A stretch of 64,000 nucleotides of DNA from contig CBDDIP010000002.1 of NCBI GenBank assembly GCA_965229005.1, positions 2,914,001 through 2,978,000 of the forward strand, read 5' to 3'. Position 1 is the first letter of the stretch; the number at the start of each line of letters is the position of its first letter. This DNA comes from CBDDIP01 sp965229005. GTDB taxonomy: Bacteria; Actinomycetota; Acidimicrobiia; Acidimicrobiales; Ilumatobacteraceae. Of the stretch, positions 43,429 through 53,159 are shown piece by piece. The notes under the pieces were generated by a model, which did not search any database, was not told the origin of the DNA, and worked only from the letters and a program-made list of their open reading frames with translations. A program made the translations under genes and the position numbers.

Positions 43429-45440
43429 GCGGACTCGGGGGAGAAGTGCAGGCCGTCCGCACGCCACGTCGTGTCGGTGAGCCCGCCGATGCTGCGCAGC
43501 CAGTGGTCCATGTCGATCACCGAGATCTGACCGGGGTGTGCGGCCGCGACCTCACGGATGACGTCGAACTGCACCTGGTAGCGCGCCGGGTCGGCCATCT
43601 TCGCCTGATCGGCCTGCCACGGCACCGTGGGGAACGGTGCCAGCACCCACGCCAGGTGCGGCGCACCGTCGGCCAGCAGCTGCTGCGCCATCGCCTCGTA
43701 GGACTCGCGAAGGCGGGCGGCGAACAGTGGGTCGAGCGGCGACCGCAGCACGCCGTCACCGAACTCGTGATCCTCCACGTCGCGCAACGTCACCATCATC
43801 ACGACGACGTCGGGCACGAGGGTGCGGATGTGCTCGGGCAGTTCGTCCTCCAGGGTCCGCTTGCACTCGCGGGCGTACACCGGTGGGTCGTCGGGGATCG
43901 TCCCACCCGTCAGGAACCCGCAGCCGGGCTGGGCGTCGAGCGTGACGGCGGCGACGTCAGGGTGATCGAGGGCCCACTGCGCCAGCCCGACGCCGAGTGC
44001 GTCAGCGGTCGAGTCGCCGGTGACGATGATCCGCATCGGCCGGTTGAGCACCGGCGTCGATGCCGGCGCCGTCGTGCTCGTCGTTGTCGACGGTGCGGTG
44101 CCAGTTCCAGTGCCATCAGTGGACGGGATGCCGGTGGACGGGACGCCGGTGGTCGAGACCGTGGTGGCCGGCGCGACGGTGCCCAGGCTGGGGAGCGGAC
44201 CGGTCGCCGGGACGATGCCGTTGACGTCGGCACCGGCGACGGTGGTCGGCTGGTCGGCCGGCACCACCACCAGCGCAGCGACGGCAAGTGCGGCGGTGGC
44301 CGCCAGGCCGGCGAGCAAGGGCACGCGTGGCAGCGACGGGTTCCATCGACGGATCGGTCGCTCGACGATCACGAACGACACCGTCGCCAGCGCCAGCGTG
44401 ACGGCCAGGCGCAGCGCCAGCAACGGCCACGTACCGATGTCGAAGCGGGCCGACGTGACCACGGCGAAGATCGGCCAGTGGTACAGGTAGACGCCATAGC
44501 TGATCGTGCCCAGCAGGACGAGGGGCCGCACGCTCAGCAGGCGGGTGAACGGCGCGGCCACCTGCACGCCGGCGATCAGCGCCACGCTCGCGAGCGCCAG
44601 CAGCGGCAGCCAGCCGCGGTACGCCGGGCCGCTGGCCGCCGGCCAGCGAACAGCAGCGATGACGATCACCGCCAGGCCGGCCGGCGCGAGCACGGCGAGC
44701 AGACGTGACCGCGTTCCGCTCGCGGGAGCCGGCCAGACGCGCAGCACCCCGGCGAGCGTCGCTCCGGCAAGGATCTCGCCGAGGCGTGCGGGCGTCGCCC
44801 AGTACGCCGCGTCGGCGCCGTAGCGGTGAGCGATGGCGAACGCGGCGAGGGTCGCCAGCGCCCACCCGACCGCCAGCGTGAGGGCGCGCCCGCGTGCGCT
44901 GCGAACCACCCGCAGCAGCACCAGCGCTGCCAACGGCCACACAAAGTAGAACTGCTCCTCGATGGCCAACGACCAGTAGTGCTCCAACGGCGCCACCCGG
45001 CCGACGGTGGCGTTGACGAGATCGCCGTAGCTCTCGCCGGCGGCGAGCTTGGTCCAGTTGAACACCTGGAACAGCGCGCCGAGCACGTCGGTGCGCATGC
45101 GCGTGACGTAGTCGAACTCGCCCGCCGCCGACAGCACTGCGACGCCGCCGATGCACAGGAGGCTGGCGGGCAGCAGCCGCTTCATCCGCCGTGCGTAGAA
45201 CGTGCCGAGCCGGATGCGACCCGAGCCGTCGTGCTCGGCGAGCAGCAGCGAGGTGATCAGGTAGCCGGAGAGCGTGAAGAACACCGAGACACCGACGTAG
45301 CCGCCGGTCATCCACGACACACCACCGTGGAACAGCAGGACGAGCACCACCGCGATGGCGCGGATGCCATCGAGCGCCGGTTGGTAGGCGATCAACGGTG
45401 GATGTGATCGTGGCCGGGGATGCCGGCCGTCAGGCGGCAT
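43371..45440 (-). CDS. acyltransferase 3 with C-terminal SGNH domain (OatA-like)
   Basis: The 689-residue protein has an acyltransferase-3 membrane domain (about 10 helices, residues 15-385; catalytic-type His in L-L-F-H-G-G and the block Y-W-S-L-A-I-E-E-Q-F-Y-F), a Thr/Pro-rich linker (about 405-465), and an extracytoplasmic SGNH domain with S477 (T-G-D-S-T) and the D662-x-x-H665 pair. Such proteins O-acetylate peptidoglycan or polysaccharide. The ATG at 45440 overlaps the end of the upstream membrane gene by 11 bp. The 3' end overlaps the convergent aftD by 58 bp. Confidence 0.9.
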   Translation of the reverse strand: MPPDGRHPRPRSHPPLIAYQPALDGIRAIAVVLVLLFHGGVSWMTGGYVGVSVFFTLSGYLITSLLLAEHDGSGRIRLGTFYARRMKRLLPASLLCIGGVAVLSAAGEFDYVTRMRTDVLGALFQVFNWTKLAAGESYGDLVNATVGRVAPLEHYWSLAIEEQFYFVWPLAALVLLRVVRSARGRALTLAVGWALATLAAFAIAHRYGADAAYWATPARLGEILAGATLAGVLRVWPAPASGTRSRLLAVLAPAGLAVIVIAAVRWPAASGPAYRGWLPLLALASVALIAGVQVAAPFTRLLSVRPLVLLGTISYGVYLYHWPIFAVVTSARFDIGTWPLLALRLAVTLALATVSFVIVERPIRRWNPSLPRVPLLAGLAATAALAVAALVVVPADQPTTVAGADVNGIVPATGPLPSLGTVAPATTVSTTGVPSTGIPSTDGTGTGTAPSTTTSTTAPASTPVLNRPMRIIVTGDSTADALGVGLAQWALDHPDVAAVTLDAQPGCGFLTGGTIPDDPPVYARECKRTLEDELPEHIRTLVPDVVVMMVTLRDVEDHEFGDGVLRSPLDPLFAARLRESYEAMAQQLLADGAPHLAWVLAPFPTVPWQADQAKMADPARYQVQFDVIREVAAAHPGQISVIDMDHWLRSIGGLTDTTWRADGLHFSPESAYRASDEFVVPALLDVLVT

Positions 45441-46794
45441 GGCTCCGTTCCCGCCAACGGTCGAACAGCCACGACGCGCACACTGCTGCAGCGATGACGA
45501 TGGTCGGTTCGGCGCTGGACCTGATGCGGTGCGCGCCGTAGAACACGACCGTGGTCACGAGCACCGTGAGCACGGGCGCGAGCAGGACCCGTCGGCGCCG
45601 GCGGTCCAGACGACGGAGGCCGATGAACGCCATCGGCGCCAGGACCCAGAACGCGACGATGCCGGACCACGATGCAGCCGCCGACTTCTCCTCGCCCTTG
45701 TCCATCGTCAGCAGGCTGCGGAACCCGTACAGGTCGAGCGTGCGACCGACGCGGGCGAGCACGACGCGCGGCAACGATCGGAGATGGCCGCGCAGGTAGT
45801 GCAGGGCGACGTCGCGGCGCTCCTCGCTGCGCACCGAGGGTTCCGGGATCGCCTCGTTGCCGAGGTCGCCACCGATCGCCCCGATCGACCAACCGCCGAT
45901 CTCGCGACCGTAGAACGCGTCGTCGTTGTACGTGCCGGCGAGCGTCGTGCCGTCGTTGGTCGACAACAGGACCGGCCGTTCGAAGCGCGACAGGTTGAGG
46001 ATCAACCACGGAGCGAGCACCATCGCCGCGGTCGCCAGGAGCAGCGCCGCACCGACGACGCGACGACGGCCACCCCCGCGCCGATTGTCGGTCTGCGGAT
46101 CCGGCCTCGACTCGTCGAGCACGTCGGACTCGCGGCCGGTGCGCCAGACCAGGAGTGCAAACATCGGGATCATCAGCACGAGCTCGCTGCGCGCCAGCGC
46201 GCCGAGCCCGGTGATCGCTCCGAGGGCCACGCAGCGCCGCAGCGAGACCGTGGCGGTGACCTCGCCACACCAGCGAACGGCCAGCAGGAGCATGATCGTC
46301 ACGATGCAGATGCTGATGCTCTCGGACATGATCAGCCCGTCGCCGATCCACAGGTTGGGGTACAGCGCGGCGATGGCCGCGGCGATCAGTCCGACCCTCG
46401 GTCCCGCCACCGCTCGCCCCAGCAGCCCGATCACCGCAACGGTGGCGATGCCGAACAGCACGGTGATCACCCGCTGCCACGGGATCGGATCGTCACCCCA
46501 GCTGACCAGTGCCAGGATCGTCGACGTCAGCGGCACGTGCTCGGCACCGGGGCCGGTGGTGAACGGCTCGCGATAGAGGAAGCCGTGGGCCAGGTCGGTG
46601 GCCTGGGCGGAGTAGTACAGCGAGTCGTTGAGCTGCAGCGGACGGTCCCACTTGCGGCTCAGCAGGAAGAACCGCCAGGCAGCGCCGATGGCCACGATCA
46701 CCGACAGCTGGAGTCGGAACGAGCGCTGGCGGATGGCGAGAAGGGACGGCATGGAGCGATGCGCCGGCGGCACACCAGCGCCGGCTGGCCGCAT
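45430..46794 (-). CDS. GT39-like multi-pass membrane glycosyltransferase
   Basis: The 454-residue protein has about nine helices and a first external loop with N-D-S-L-Y-Y-S-A-Q-A, resembling dolichyl-phosphate-mannose-type (PMT/ArnT-like) GT-C enzymes that use lipid-linked sugars. The acceptor is unknown. The ATG at 46794 has AGGTGG just upstream; the ATG at 46752 is an alternative. It is co-transcribed with the downstream acyltransferase gene. Confidence 0.78.
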   Translation of the reverse strand: MRPAGAGVPPAHRSMPSLLAIRQRSFRLQLSVIVAIGAAWRFFLLSRKWDRPLQLNDSLYYSAQATDLAHGFLYREPFTTGPGAEHVPLTSTILALVSWGDDPIPWQRVITVLFGIATVAVIGLLGRAVAGPRVGLIAAAIAALYPNLWIGDGLIMSESISICIVTIMLLLAVRWCGEVTATVSLRRCVALGAITGLGALARSELVLMIPMFALLVWRTGRESDVLDESRPDPQTDNRRGGGRRRVVGAALLLATAAMVLAPWLILNLSRFERPVLLSTNDGTTLAGTYNDDAFYGREIGGWSIGAIGGDLGNEAIPEPSVRSEERRDVALHYLRGHLRSLPRVVLARVGRTLDLYGFRSLLTMDKGEEKSAAASWSGIVAFWVLAPMAFIGLRRLDRRRRRVLLAPVLTVLVTTVVFYGAHRIRSSAEPTIVIAAAVCASWLFDRWRERSHAA

Positions 46795-46848
46795 TCTGCC
46801 ACCTCGTCGTGGCCTTCGCCCGTGCTGCGAACCACAACGACGCGCCGC

Positions 46849-46854
46849 TACGCT
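46849..46854 (+). promoter_or_regulatory. -10 hexamer TACGCT of a probable leaderless promoter
   Basis: Eight bases before the in-frame GTG at 46863; used to prefer that start. Confidence 0.45.
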
Positions 46855-46862
46855 CGTCGCCC

Positions 46863-47618
46863 GTGCCGACCGCCCCGCGACGCTGCCTCAGCGTGATCGT
46901 GCCCTGCTACAACGAACAAGCGACGATCGCCGAACTGCTGAAGCGGGTCACCGCCTCCCCGTGGGTCGCCGAGGTGATCGTCGTGGACGACGGATCGACC
47001 GACGAAACCCGCTCGGTCCTGGCAACGATGACCGATGCCGCTGCGCACGAAGCGTCCGGCGATCGACCCGGCGTGCGCGTCGTGCTGCAACCACACAACA
47101 TGGGCAAGGGTGCTGCGCTGCGGACGGGGATCGCCGAGGCGACGAGCGACTACGTCGTCGTGCAGGACGCCGACCTGGAGTACGACCCCGACGAGTACGG
47201 GATCCTGCTCGGACCGCTGGAATCGCAGATCGCCGACGTCGTCTACGGCTCGCGGTTCCTCGGCGGCCAGGCGCACCGTGTCCTGTACTTCTGGCACTCC
47301 CTCGGCAACAAGCTGCTGACCCTGCTGTCGAACATGTTCACCGACCTCAACCTGACCGACATGGAGACCTGCTACAAGGTCTTCCGTCGCGAGCTGATCC
47401 AGTCGATCACGCTCGAGGAGGATCGCTTCGGGTTCGAGCCGGAGATCACGGCGAAGATCGCCGAACGGCGGGTCCGGATCTACGAAGTGGGCATCACCTA
47501 TGCCGGGCGCACGTACGCCGAGGGCAAGAAGATCGGATGGCGCGACGGCGTCCACGCACTGTCGTGCATCGTGCGCTACTCCCCCGTCGGTGCGCGCCTG
47601 CGCCGTCGGCGGGGCTGA
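46863..47618 (+). CDS. GT2 family glycosyltransferase (polyprenol-phosphate sugar synthase type)
   Basis: The 251-residue cytosolic GT-A enzyme has V-P-C-Y-N-E near the N-terminus, D42-D43 in V-V-D-D-G-S, and the metal-binding D102-A-D104. The part after that, G-S-R-F-L-G-G and D-M-E-T-C-Y-K-V-F-R, is usual in dolichol/undecaprenyl-phosphate glycosyltransferases. It would make a polyprenyl-phosphate sugar for the GT-C enzymes around it. It lacks C-terminal membrane helices. The GTG start at 46863 is preferred to GTG 46809 because of the hexamer and domain start. Confidence 0.85.
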   Translation: MPTAPRRCLSVIVPCYNEQATIAELLKRVTASPWVAEVIVVDDGSTDETRSVLATMTDAAAHEASGDRPGVRVVLQPHNMGKGAALRTGIAEATSDYVVVQDADLEYDPDEYGILLGPLESQIADVVYGSRFLGGQAHRVLYFWHSLGNKLLTLLSNMFTDLNLTDMETCYKVFRRELIQSITLEEDRFGFEPEITAKIAERRVRIYEVGITYAGRTYAEGKKIGWRDGVHALSCIVRYSPVGARLRRRRG

Positions 47619-47640
47619 CGAAACCTAAGCTCCTGCCACC

Positions 47641-48369
47641 GTGTCGAGCCCGTCGCCATCCCCCCTCGAACGGCAGCAGATCGCCGTTGCCGACCCGGCG
47701 AAGCAGACCTACTGGCACCGTGTCCGGTTCCACCTCGTCGCCAACGATGCTGCGCAGCGGGGCGCGACGACCCTGCTCGACGTCGGCGCCGGCTCCGGAT
47801 TGCTCGGCGAGTGGCTGCAGCGATGGGGACAGCCGTTGCACCTGCGCTACCGCTTCACCGAGCTGTCGCCCGTGCTCGACGCGCAGCTCACCGAACGGTT
47901 CGGAAGCGACGCCCGCCACGGGCCGCAGGAACCGATCGACGAGCTCACCGCGGTGGCGATGCTCGACGTGCTCGAGCACATCGAGGACGACGGCGCAGCA
48001 CTGCGCGAGCTCCACCGGAAGATGGCACCTGGGGCACGACTGGAGATCACCGTGCCGGCGCTGCAGTGGGCGTTCTCGTCGTGGGACACCGAGCTCGGGC
48101 ACCACCGCCGGTACGGCAAGCGGTCGCTGCGCAAGGTGGTCACCGCCGCCGGGTTCACCGTCGAGCGGTGCGACTACCTCTTTCCCGAGCTGCTGCCACT
48201 GCTGCTCGTGCGCAAGCTGCGTCGCGCACCACGCGCCGACGTCGACTTCCCGCACCTTCCGGCTCCGGTGGCCGCGGCGGGGTACGGCGTCGCACGCGCC
48301 ACCACCGCACTGCGAAGGATCTGGCCGGCGGGCACGTCTGTCGTCCTCACCGCGAGCCGCCCGCGATGA
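47641..48369 (+). CDS. SAM-dependent methyltransferase, class I
   Basis: The 242-residue product has the SAM-binding motif L-D-V-G-A-G-S-G at 46-53 and the post-motif block L-D-V-L-E-H-I-E-D found in glycan- and quinone-modifying methyltransferases. The C-terminal third is hydrophobic. It lies between two GT2 genes and overlaps the second (ATGA), so a sugar or lipid-linked intermediate is the likely acceptor. The GTG start at 47641 has TAAGCT nine bases upstream. Confidence 0.83.
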   Translation: MSSPSPSPLERQQIAVADPAKQTYWHRVRFHLVANDAAQRGATTLLDVGAGSGLLGEWLQRWGQPLHLRYRFTELSPVLDAQLTERFGSDARHGPQEPIDELTAVAMLDVLEHIEDDGAALRELHRKMAPGARLEITVPALQWAFSSWDTELGHHRRYGKRSLRKVVTAAGFTVERCDYLFPELLPLLLVRKLRRAPRADVDFPHLPAPVAAAGYGVARATTALRRIWPAGTSVVLTASRPR

Positions 48370-49292
48370 CGCTCTGGATCGTCAGCCCGATGCTGCGCGA
48401 CACCGAGTCGTTCGTGCGCCTTCGTGGTGAAGTCGCCGGCGCATGCGCGACTGCGTCGCTGGAGTGCGGGCCGATCCGCCACCTCGTGGTCGACGACTCG
48501 GCGGGCACCGACCCCGACGTCGCTCGACTGACGGCGCTCGACGACGTCGTCGTGCTGACGCCGCCGTTCAACCTCGGTCACCAGCGGGCGATCGTCTACG
48601 GGTTGCGGTCGATCGTCGATCAACTGGCCGCCGACGACATCGTCGTGACCATGGACTCCGACGGCGAGGACCAACCCGCCGACGTGCCCCGGCTGGTGAC
48701 GACGCTGACGAGCGCCGACGTCGCGCTGGCACTGGCGCTGCGCACCTCGCGCACCGAGCCGCTGGTGTTCCGGGTCATGTACCTGTTCTTCCGCGTGCTG
48801 TTCCGCGTGCTCACCGGCACGACGGTGCGGTCGGGCAACTTCGCTGCCCAACGGGCGACGTCGCTGGCCGTGACGATCAACCACCCGAGCTTCGACCTCT
48901 GCTACTCGTCGACGCTGCTCGCCCTCCGCCGCCCGACGGCCACCGTGCCGTGCGCCCGTGGGCGTCGCTTCGCCGGCCAGTCGCGGATGAACCGCGCCGC
49001 GCTGCTGGCCCACGGGATCCGGATGATGCTGCCGTTCAGCGAACGCATCGCCGTTCGGTTGATGGTGGTGGCCACGGCGACGTTCACCGCGCTGGCGACG
49101 ATGCTCGTGCTGCTGGCCACCGACGTGCTCGACCACCCCGGCCCCGTGGTGCTCAGCGCGACCACCGGGCTCGGTGTTGCGTTCCTGGCCTCGTTCACCG
49201 CGTTCGTCGTGCTGTTCTCCGGCTTCAGCCAGACCTCTGCGATCGCGATGCAGAGCGTGACCGGTCTCGGCGCCACCGGTACCGACGCATGA
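48366..49292 (+). CDS. GT2 family glycosyltransferase with C-terminal membrane helices (GtrB-like)
   Basis: The 308-residue protein has a GT-A domain with H-L-V-V-D-D-S, N-L-G-H-Q-R-A-I and M-D-S-D-G-E-D, then two hydrophobic helices (about 225-300), the layout of GtrB-type polyprenyl-phosphate glucosyl/galactosyltransferases. It probably makes a lipid-linked sugar donor for the next gene, with which it overlaps (ATGA). Confidence 0.85.
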   Translation: MTLWIVSPMLRDTESFVRLRGEVAGACATASLECGPIRHLVVDDSAGTDPDVARLTALDDVVVLTPPFNLGHQRAIVYGLRSIVDQLAADDIVVTMDSDGEDQPADVPRLVTTLTSADVALALALRTSRTEPLVFRVMYLFFRVLFRVLTGTTVRSGNFAAQRATSLAVTINHPSFDLCYSSTLLALRRPTATVPCARGRRFAGQSRMNRAALLAHGIRMMLPFSERIAVRLMVVATATFTALATMLVLLATDVLDHPGPVVLSATTGLGVAFLASFTAFVVLFSGFSQTSAIAMQSVTGLGATGTDA

Positions 49293-51289
49293 CGGACGAA
49301 CCCGTCGCGGGCGTCGAGCACGATGGTCCGTCGAGGTGGTGGCGCGTGCTGCTCACCGCGCTGGCCGTGCTGCCCATCGCGGTGGCGATCATCCGCGCCA
49401 TGGTGCACCACTGGTTCCCGATCGGCGACTCGGCGCTGCTCTACGTGCGCGTGCGCGACGTGTTCACGTCGCACCATCCGCTGCTCGGTTCGTGGACGTC
49501 GGCCTCGCTGAGCGTCGGCGAGAACATGAACAACCCGGGGCCGCTGTACGACGATCTGCTCGCCCCGTTCGCCCACCTCCTGCCGGCTGCGTCGACAGCG
49601 GCACTCGGCGTCGGCGTCGTCAACGCGGCATCGGTGGTCGGCTCGTCGATCGCCGCCCGCCACATCGGCGGATGGTCGATGCAGCGGTGGGTGCTGCTCG
49701 CCGCCGCTGCGCTGAGCTGGTCGATGGGCAGCGAGATGCTGATCGACATCTGGCAGGCCCACGCCCTGCTGCTGCCGTTCTTCTGCTTCCTCGTGCTCGC
49801 CGTCGGCATCAGCCTCGGGCGCTGGCGATGCATCCCGTGGGCGGTGCTCGTGGCGACGCTGCTCATCCAGACGCACATCAGCTACGCGTACATCCTCGCC
49901 TGCCTCAGCGCCGCGGTGATCGTCATGCTGCTCGCCGAAGCGCGCCTCGACAAGCGACCGATCCCGTATCGCGAGTGGCGCGCCGCACTGACGTCTCGCG
50001 TCGCGCTGTGGTCGTACGCGGTGTTCGCCCTGACGTGGGTGCAGCCGCTGTACGAGCAGTTCTTCTCCGACGGACGCGGCAACCTGACTCGGCTGGCGTC
50101 GCACACCGGGGGCGGCGATCTCCAACTCGGCATGCGCAGCGCGATCCGCCTCAGCGCTCGGGTGCTGGTCGAGCCGCCGTGGCAGCTGCGCAGGGGCTAC
50201 GCCACGCTCATCCCGGTGGCCAACGTCAGCGACACGCCCGACGGTCCTCGACTGTTCGTCAACGGCATCCCCGGCGTCGTCGCCGCCTTTGCCATGCTGG
50301 CGCTGCTCGTCGTCGTGCTCGCTGCGCTGGTGTGGGTGCATCGCCGCCGCGGCAATCGGGTCGTGGCCCACGTCGGCGCCCTTGCCATCGCCGGCGTCGG
50401 GAGCGCGGTGCTGTGCTTGGCGCTCCTGACCATCGGTCGTGTCGGCCTCGCTCAGCACCACGTGCGCTGGCTGTGGACGATGACGGTGTTCATCGAGATG
50501 GCCATCGCCTGGGCGCTGCTGGATCTCATCGCCGCCTGGTGGCGGGCGCGTGCCGCGGCACCGACGACATCGATGGCATCGAAGCACTGGGTGAGTGCCG
50601 TCGTGCTGACCGCCTTCGCCGCGCTCACCGTGGCCAACCTGCCCTACCTCGCCCAGCCTCAGGGTCCGGTCACCGACTACGCGGCGATGCCGGCGCTGAC
50701 ACGCATCTTCCGACAGCTCGAGCCGCTGCGCGACAGCGCGCCGGTGTTCTTCGACACCAGCAACGTTCGCGTCTACGAGCCCTACAGCAGCGCCGTGATG
50801 ATGCGCCTGCAGGAGCTCGACATCGAGTTCCGCGTCTCCGACGAAGGCATGGTCCGCCAGCTCGGCGACTCGCGCCGCGCGTCCGGCAACGAGCGGACGC
50901 GCATCTTCCAGCTGGAGGGCGTTGCGGCACTGACCTACGACGGGTCGGCGTGTCGCATCGCGATCGCCAGCGCCCGCACGCCGGCGCAGGAGGACGAGGC
51001 CGCCACGTTGGCCGAGTCGCTCGCCGCGCAGCTCGTGAACGGCACGTTGCAGGTGGACCCCAACGGCCTCAGCGACGACCACCGCGAACGTCTGACGCGA
51101 GCGCAGGACGGCGACGAAGCGGTCGCCATGGTGCTCGTGGAGGACGGTGCGCTCGCCGACTGGGTGCGCCGCGGCCTCGTCGCCGATCCCGACCCGGCGC
51201 TGGCCGGCCAGCTCGACCTGATCGGCGCGTGGGTCTTCTCCACCTACGCCCTCTTCGCCGACAACCCCGCCACCTGCCCGACCGTTTGA
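49289..51289 (+). CDS. large multi-pass membrane protein, probable GT-C glycosyltransferase
   Basis: The 666-residue protein has 10-11 predicted helices in the first two thirds and a soluble external C-terminal domain. Near the N-terminus H-H-W-F-P-I-G-D-S-A-L and R-V-R-D-V-F-T-S-H-H-P-L-L-G form a GT-C-like acidic loop. The convergent gene at 51333-53159 encodes a clear paralogue with the same block. It is the last gene of a GT2-methyltransferase-GT2 operon. I do not recognise a named family. Confidence 0.75.
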   Translation: MTDEPVAGVEHDGPSRWWRVLLTALAVLPIAVAIIRAMVHHWFPIGDSALLYVRVRDVFTSHHPLLGSWTSASLSVGENMNNPGPLYDDLLAPFAHLLPAASTAALGVGVVNAASVVGSSIAARHIGGWSMQRWVLLAAAALSWSMGSEMLIDIWQAHALLLPFFCFLVLAVGISLGRWRCIPWAVLVATLLIQTHISYAYILACLSAAVIVMLLAEARLDKRPIPYREWRAALTSRVALWSYAVFALTWVQPLYEQFFSDGRGNLTRLASHTGGGDLQLGMRSAIRLSARVLVEPPWQLRRGYATLIPVANVSDTPDGPRLFVNGIPGVVAAFAMLALLVVVLAALVWVHRRRGNRVVAHVGALAIAGVGSAVLCLALLTIGRVGLAQHHVRWLWTMTVFIEMAIAWALLDLIAAWWRARAAAPTTSMASKHWVSAVVLTAFAALTVANLPYLAQPQGPVTDYAAMPALTRIFRQLEPLRDSAPVFFDTSNVRVYEPYSSAVMMRLQELDIEFRVSDEGMVRQLGDSRRASGNERTRIFQLEGVAALTYDGSACRIAIASARTPAQEDEAATLAESLAAQLVNGTLQVDPNGLSDDHRERLTRAQDGDEAVAMVLVEDGALADWVRRGLVADPDPALAGQLDLIGAWVFSTYALFADNPATCPTV

Positions 51290-51296
51290 TCGCTCA

Positions 51297-51313
51297 CCCA
51301 CCGCCACGGTGGG
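51297..51313. terminator. short hairpin between convergent paralogues
   Basis: Perfect 7-bp arms CCCACCG and CGGTGGG with a CCA loop, eight bases after the plus-strand stop and 20 bases from the minus-strand stop. A likely bidirectional terminator. Confidence 0.6.
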
Positions 51314-51332
51314 GCAACGACCAAACGCTGAG

Positions 51333-53159
51333 TCAGCCGCTCGTGCCCGCAGGGACGATGAAGATGGCGAGCGGTTGGCCGAGGACGAGCATGCGGTCGA
51401 CGGACTGCTGCAGGCGAGGCGGCACGCGCGGATCGAGCTGCACACCGAACAGGTTCGTGTCCACGGTGTCGACCAGGTCGTCCAGCCCGAGGGCGGTGAG
51501 GTCGGCGATCAGCCCGGCGCGCAGCGCTTCGAACTCGGCTCGCTGCGTGTCGTTGCGCGGGTCGTACGACGCCACTTCCACTGCGCCCGGCATCGCCTCC
51601 CACTCGGCGACGAACACACCCGTGGCGAGGTGCACTTCGGCCGTGGCCTCGTCGGCGGTGATGACTCGGTGGTCGGTGATCGGCACGTGCCACGTCGGCA
51701 ACAGGCCGGCGTCGAAGCCTCGGCGCTCGAGCTCGCTGACCAACCCGTAGCCCTGCGATCCGAAGTTGGCGGCGTCACTCCACGTGATGACGTAGCGCCC
51801 ACCCGCACCGTCGGCCGCGCCGTCGCCGCGGCGGAGCGCGTCGGCCGTCGGGCCGACGAGGTGACCGAGCGAACGCGACAGCTGCGCCTCGGGCGGCTGC
51901 ACGGTCGCCGCGTCGACGGTGATCGCCACGAGCAACGTTGCGGCGAGCACCGCGCCGGCGGGCAGCGCAGCTCGACGAACCGCGCGACCGCGTGAGCGCG
52001 TCCTCGGGACCGCCGCGATCACGGTCCACACCACAGCGACGACGAGCAAGGTGGTCGTCGTCCACGCCCAGAGCGTGAGGTAGTACCAGACCTTGCCGAA
52101 GATGCGGCCCATCGACACCGCTCCGAGCAGCAGTGCGGCGCCGACGACGATGTGCAGGCGCTGCAACAGGCGGTGGCCGATGCGCAGGCTCCACCAGGCC
52201 GCCACCAGCCAGACGGCGAGCACGACCAGCCCGGGCCACCACGCACCGTCCAGGCGGAAGCCGGCGTCGAGAAAGAACCCGGGGCCGTGCTGGAACGCCA
52301 ACCCGATCATGCGGAACACGTCGAGGTGGCGCAGCGCGAGTCGGATCCCCTCGAGCGCACCGGCCGGCTGTTCGGGCGGGTTCTGGAAGTAGTCGCGGAG
52401 CATGCTGAGGTTGCCGGGCGTGTGGCGTGCCTGGTCGATCAGCACCGGCAACCACAGCACGAAGCCGAACGCCAACGACGTCCCGATCCAACGAAGACGG
52501 CGGCGGCGCTCGTCGGCACGACGGATCGCACCGGTCGTTGCCCACACGATCGCACCGGCGCCGAGCCCGACGCACAGGCCGAGGTAGGGCATGTGCGTCT
52601 GCGCGCAGAGCGACCCGGCGCCGACGAGCACCGGCAGCATCGCCACGTCGTCGCACAGCACGCTCCAGGTGGCCAGCAGCACGACCAACCAGAACATCAG
52701 CGGCAGGTAGGGGTTCCACGGTTGGGTGAGCACCTCGAAGCCGTAGCCGAACACGACGACGAGCACGACGGCGGCGAACACGAGCATCAACGGCCGCCCG
52801 CCACGCCGGTGCGCCAACCACAGCACCAGTGCAACGGCGCCGAGCGCCAGCAGGATCATGCCCAGCTCGAGCCCCCAGGCGCTCGAACCGACGATCCGGT
52901 ACGTCGGAGCGAGGAGGTAGTAGCTCAGCGGACCGGGATGGCTGCCCTGGTCGGGGAAGACGCCGATGCGGCCGGGCAGGCCGATCAACGGGGTGTGACT
53001 GGTGCCGACGTCGCGGACGCGCAGCTCGGTCATCGCCAGATCGAGCACCGGGAACCAGTGCCGTCCGGCGAGCACCGCGGCAGCGATCACCCAGGGGACG
53101 GTGAGCAGCACGGCGACCAGCAGCGTCGTGCGCCGAGCTGGAAGTCGGCGAGTGATCAC
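51333..53159 (-). CDS. large multi-pass membrane protein, probable GT-C glycosyltransferase (paralogue of 49289-51289)
   Basis: The 608-residue protein has about 10 helices and a C-terminal soluble domain. R-H-W-F-P-V-L-D and R-V-R-D-V-G-T-S-H-T-P-L-I-G match the same region of its convergent neighbour, and Q-T-H corresponds to Q-T-H-I in the other. The GTG start at 53159 is set by a GTGA overlap with the upstream synthase gene, so it likely uses the lipid-linked sugar made by that enzyme. Confidence 0.75.
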   Translation of the reverse strand: MITRRLPARRTTLLVAVLLTVPWVIAAAVLAGRHWFPVLDLAMTELRVRDVGTSHTPLIGLPGRIGVFPDQGSHPGPLSYYLLAPTYRIVGSSAWGLELGMILLALGAVALVLWLAHRRGGRPLMLVFAAVVLVVVFGYGFEVLTQPWNPYLPLMFWLVVLLATWSVLCDDVAMLPVLVGAGSLCAQTHMPYLGLCVGLGAGAIVWATTGAIRRADERRRRLRWIGTSLAFGFVLWLPVLIDQARHTPGNLSMLRDYFQNPPEQPAGALEGIRLALRHLDVFRMIGLAFQHGPGFFLDAGFRLDGAWWPGLVVLAVWLVAAWWSLRIGHRLLQRLHIVVGAALLLGAVSMGRIFGKVWYYLTLWAWTTTTLLVVAVVWTVIAAVPRTRSRGRAVRRAALPAGAVLAATLLVAITVDAATVQPPEAQLSRSLGHLVGPTADALRRGDGAADGAGGRYVITWSDAANFGSQGYGLVSELERRGFDAGLLPTWHVPITDHRVITADEATAEVHLATGVFVAEWEAMPGAVEVASYDPRNDTQRAEFEALRAGLIADLTALGLDDLVDTVDTNLFGVQLDPRVPPRLQQSVDRMLVLGQPLAIFIVPAGTSG

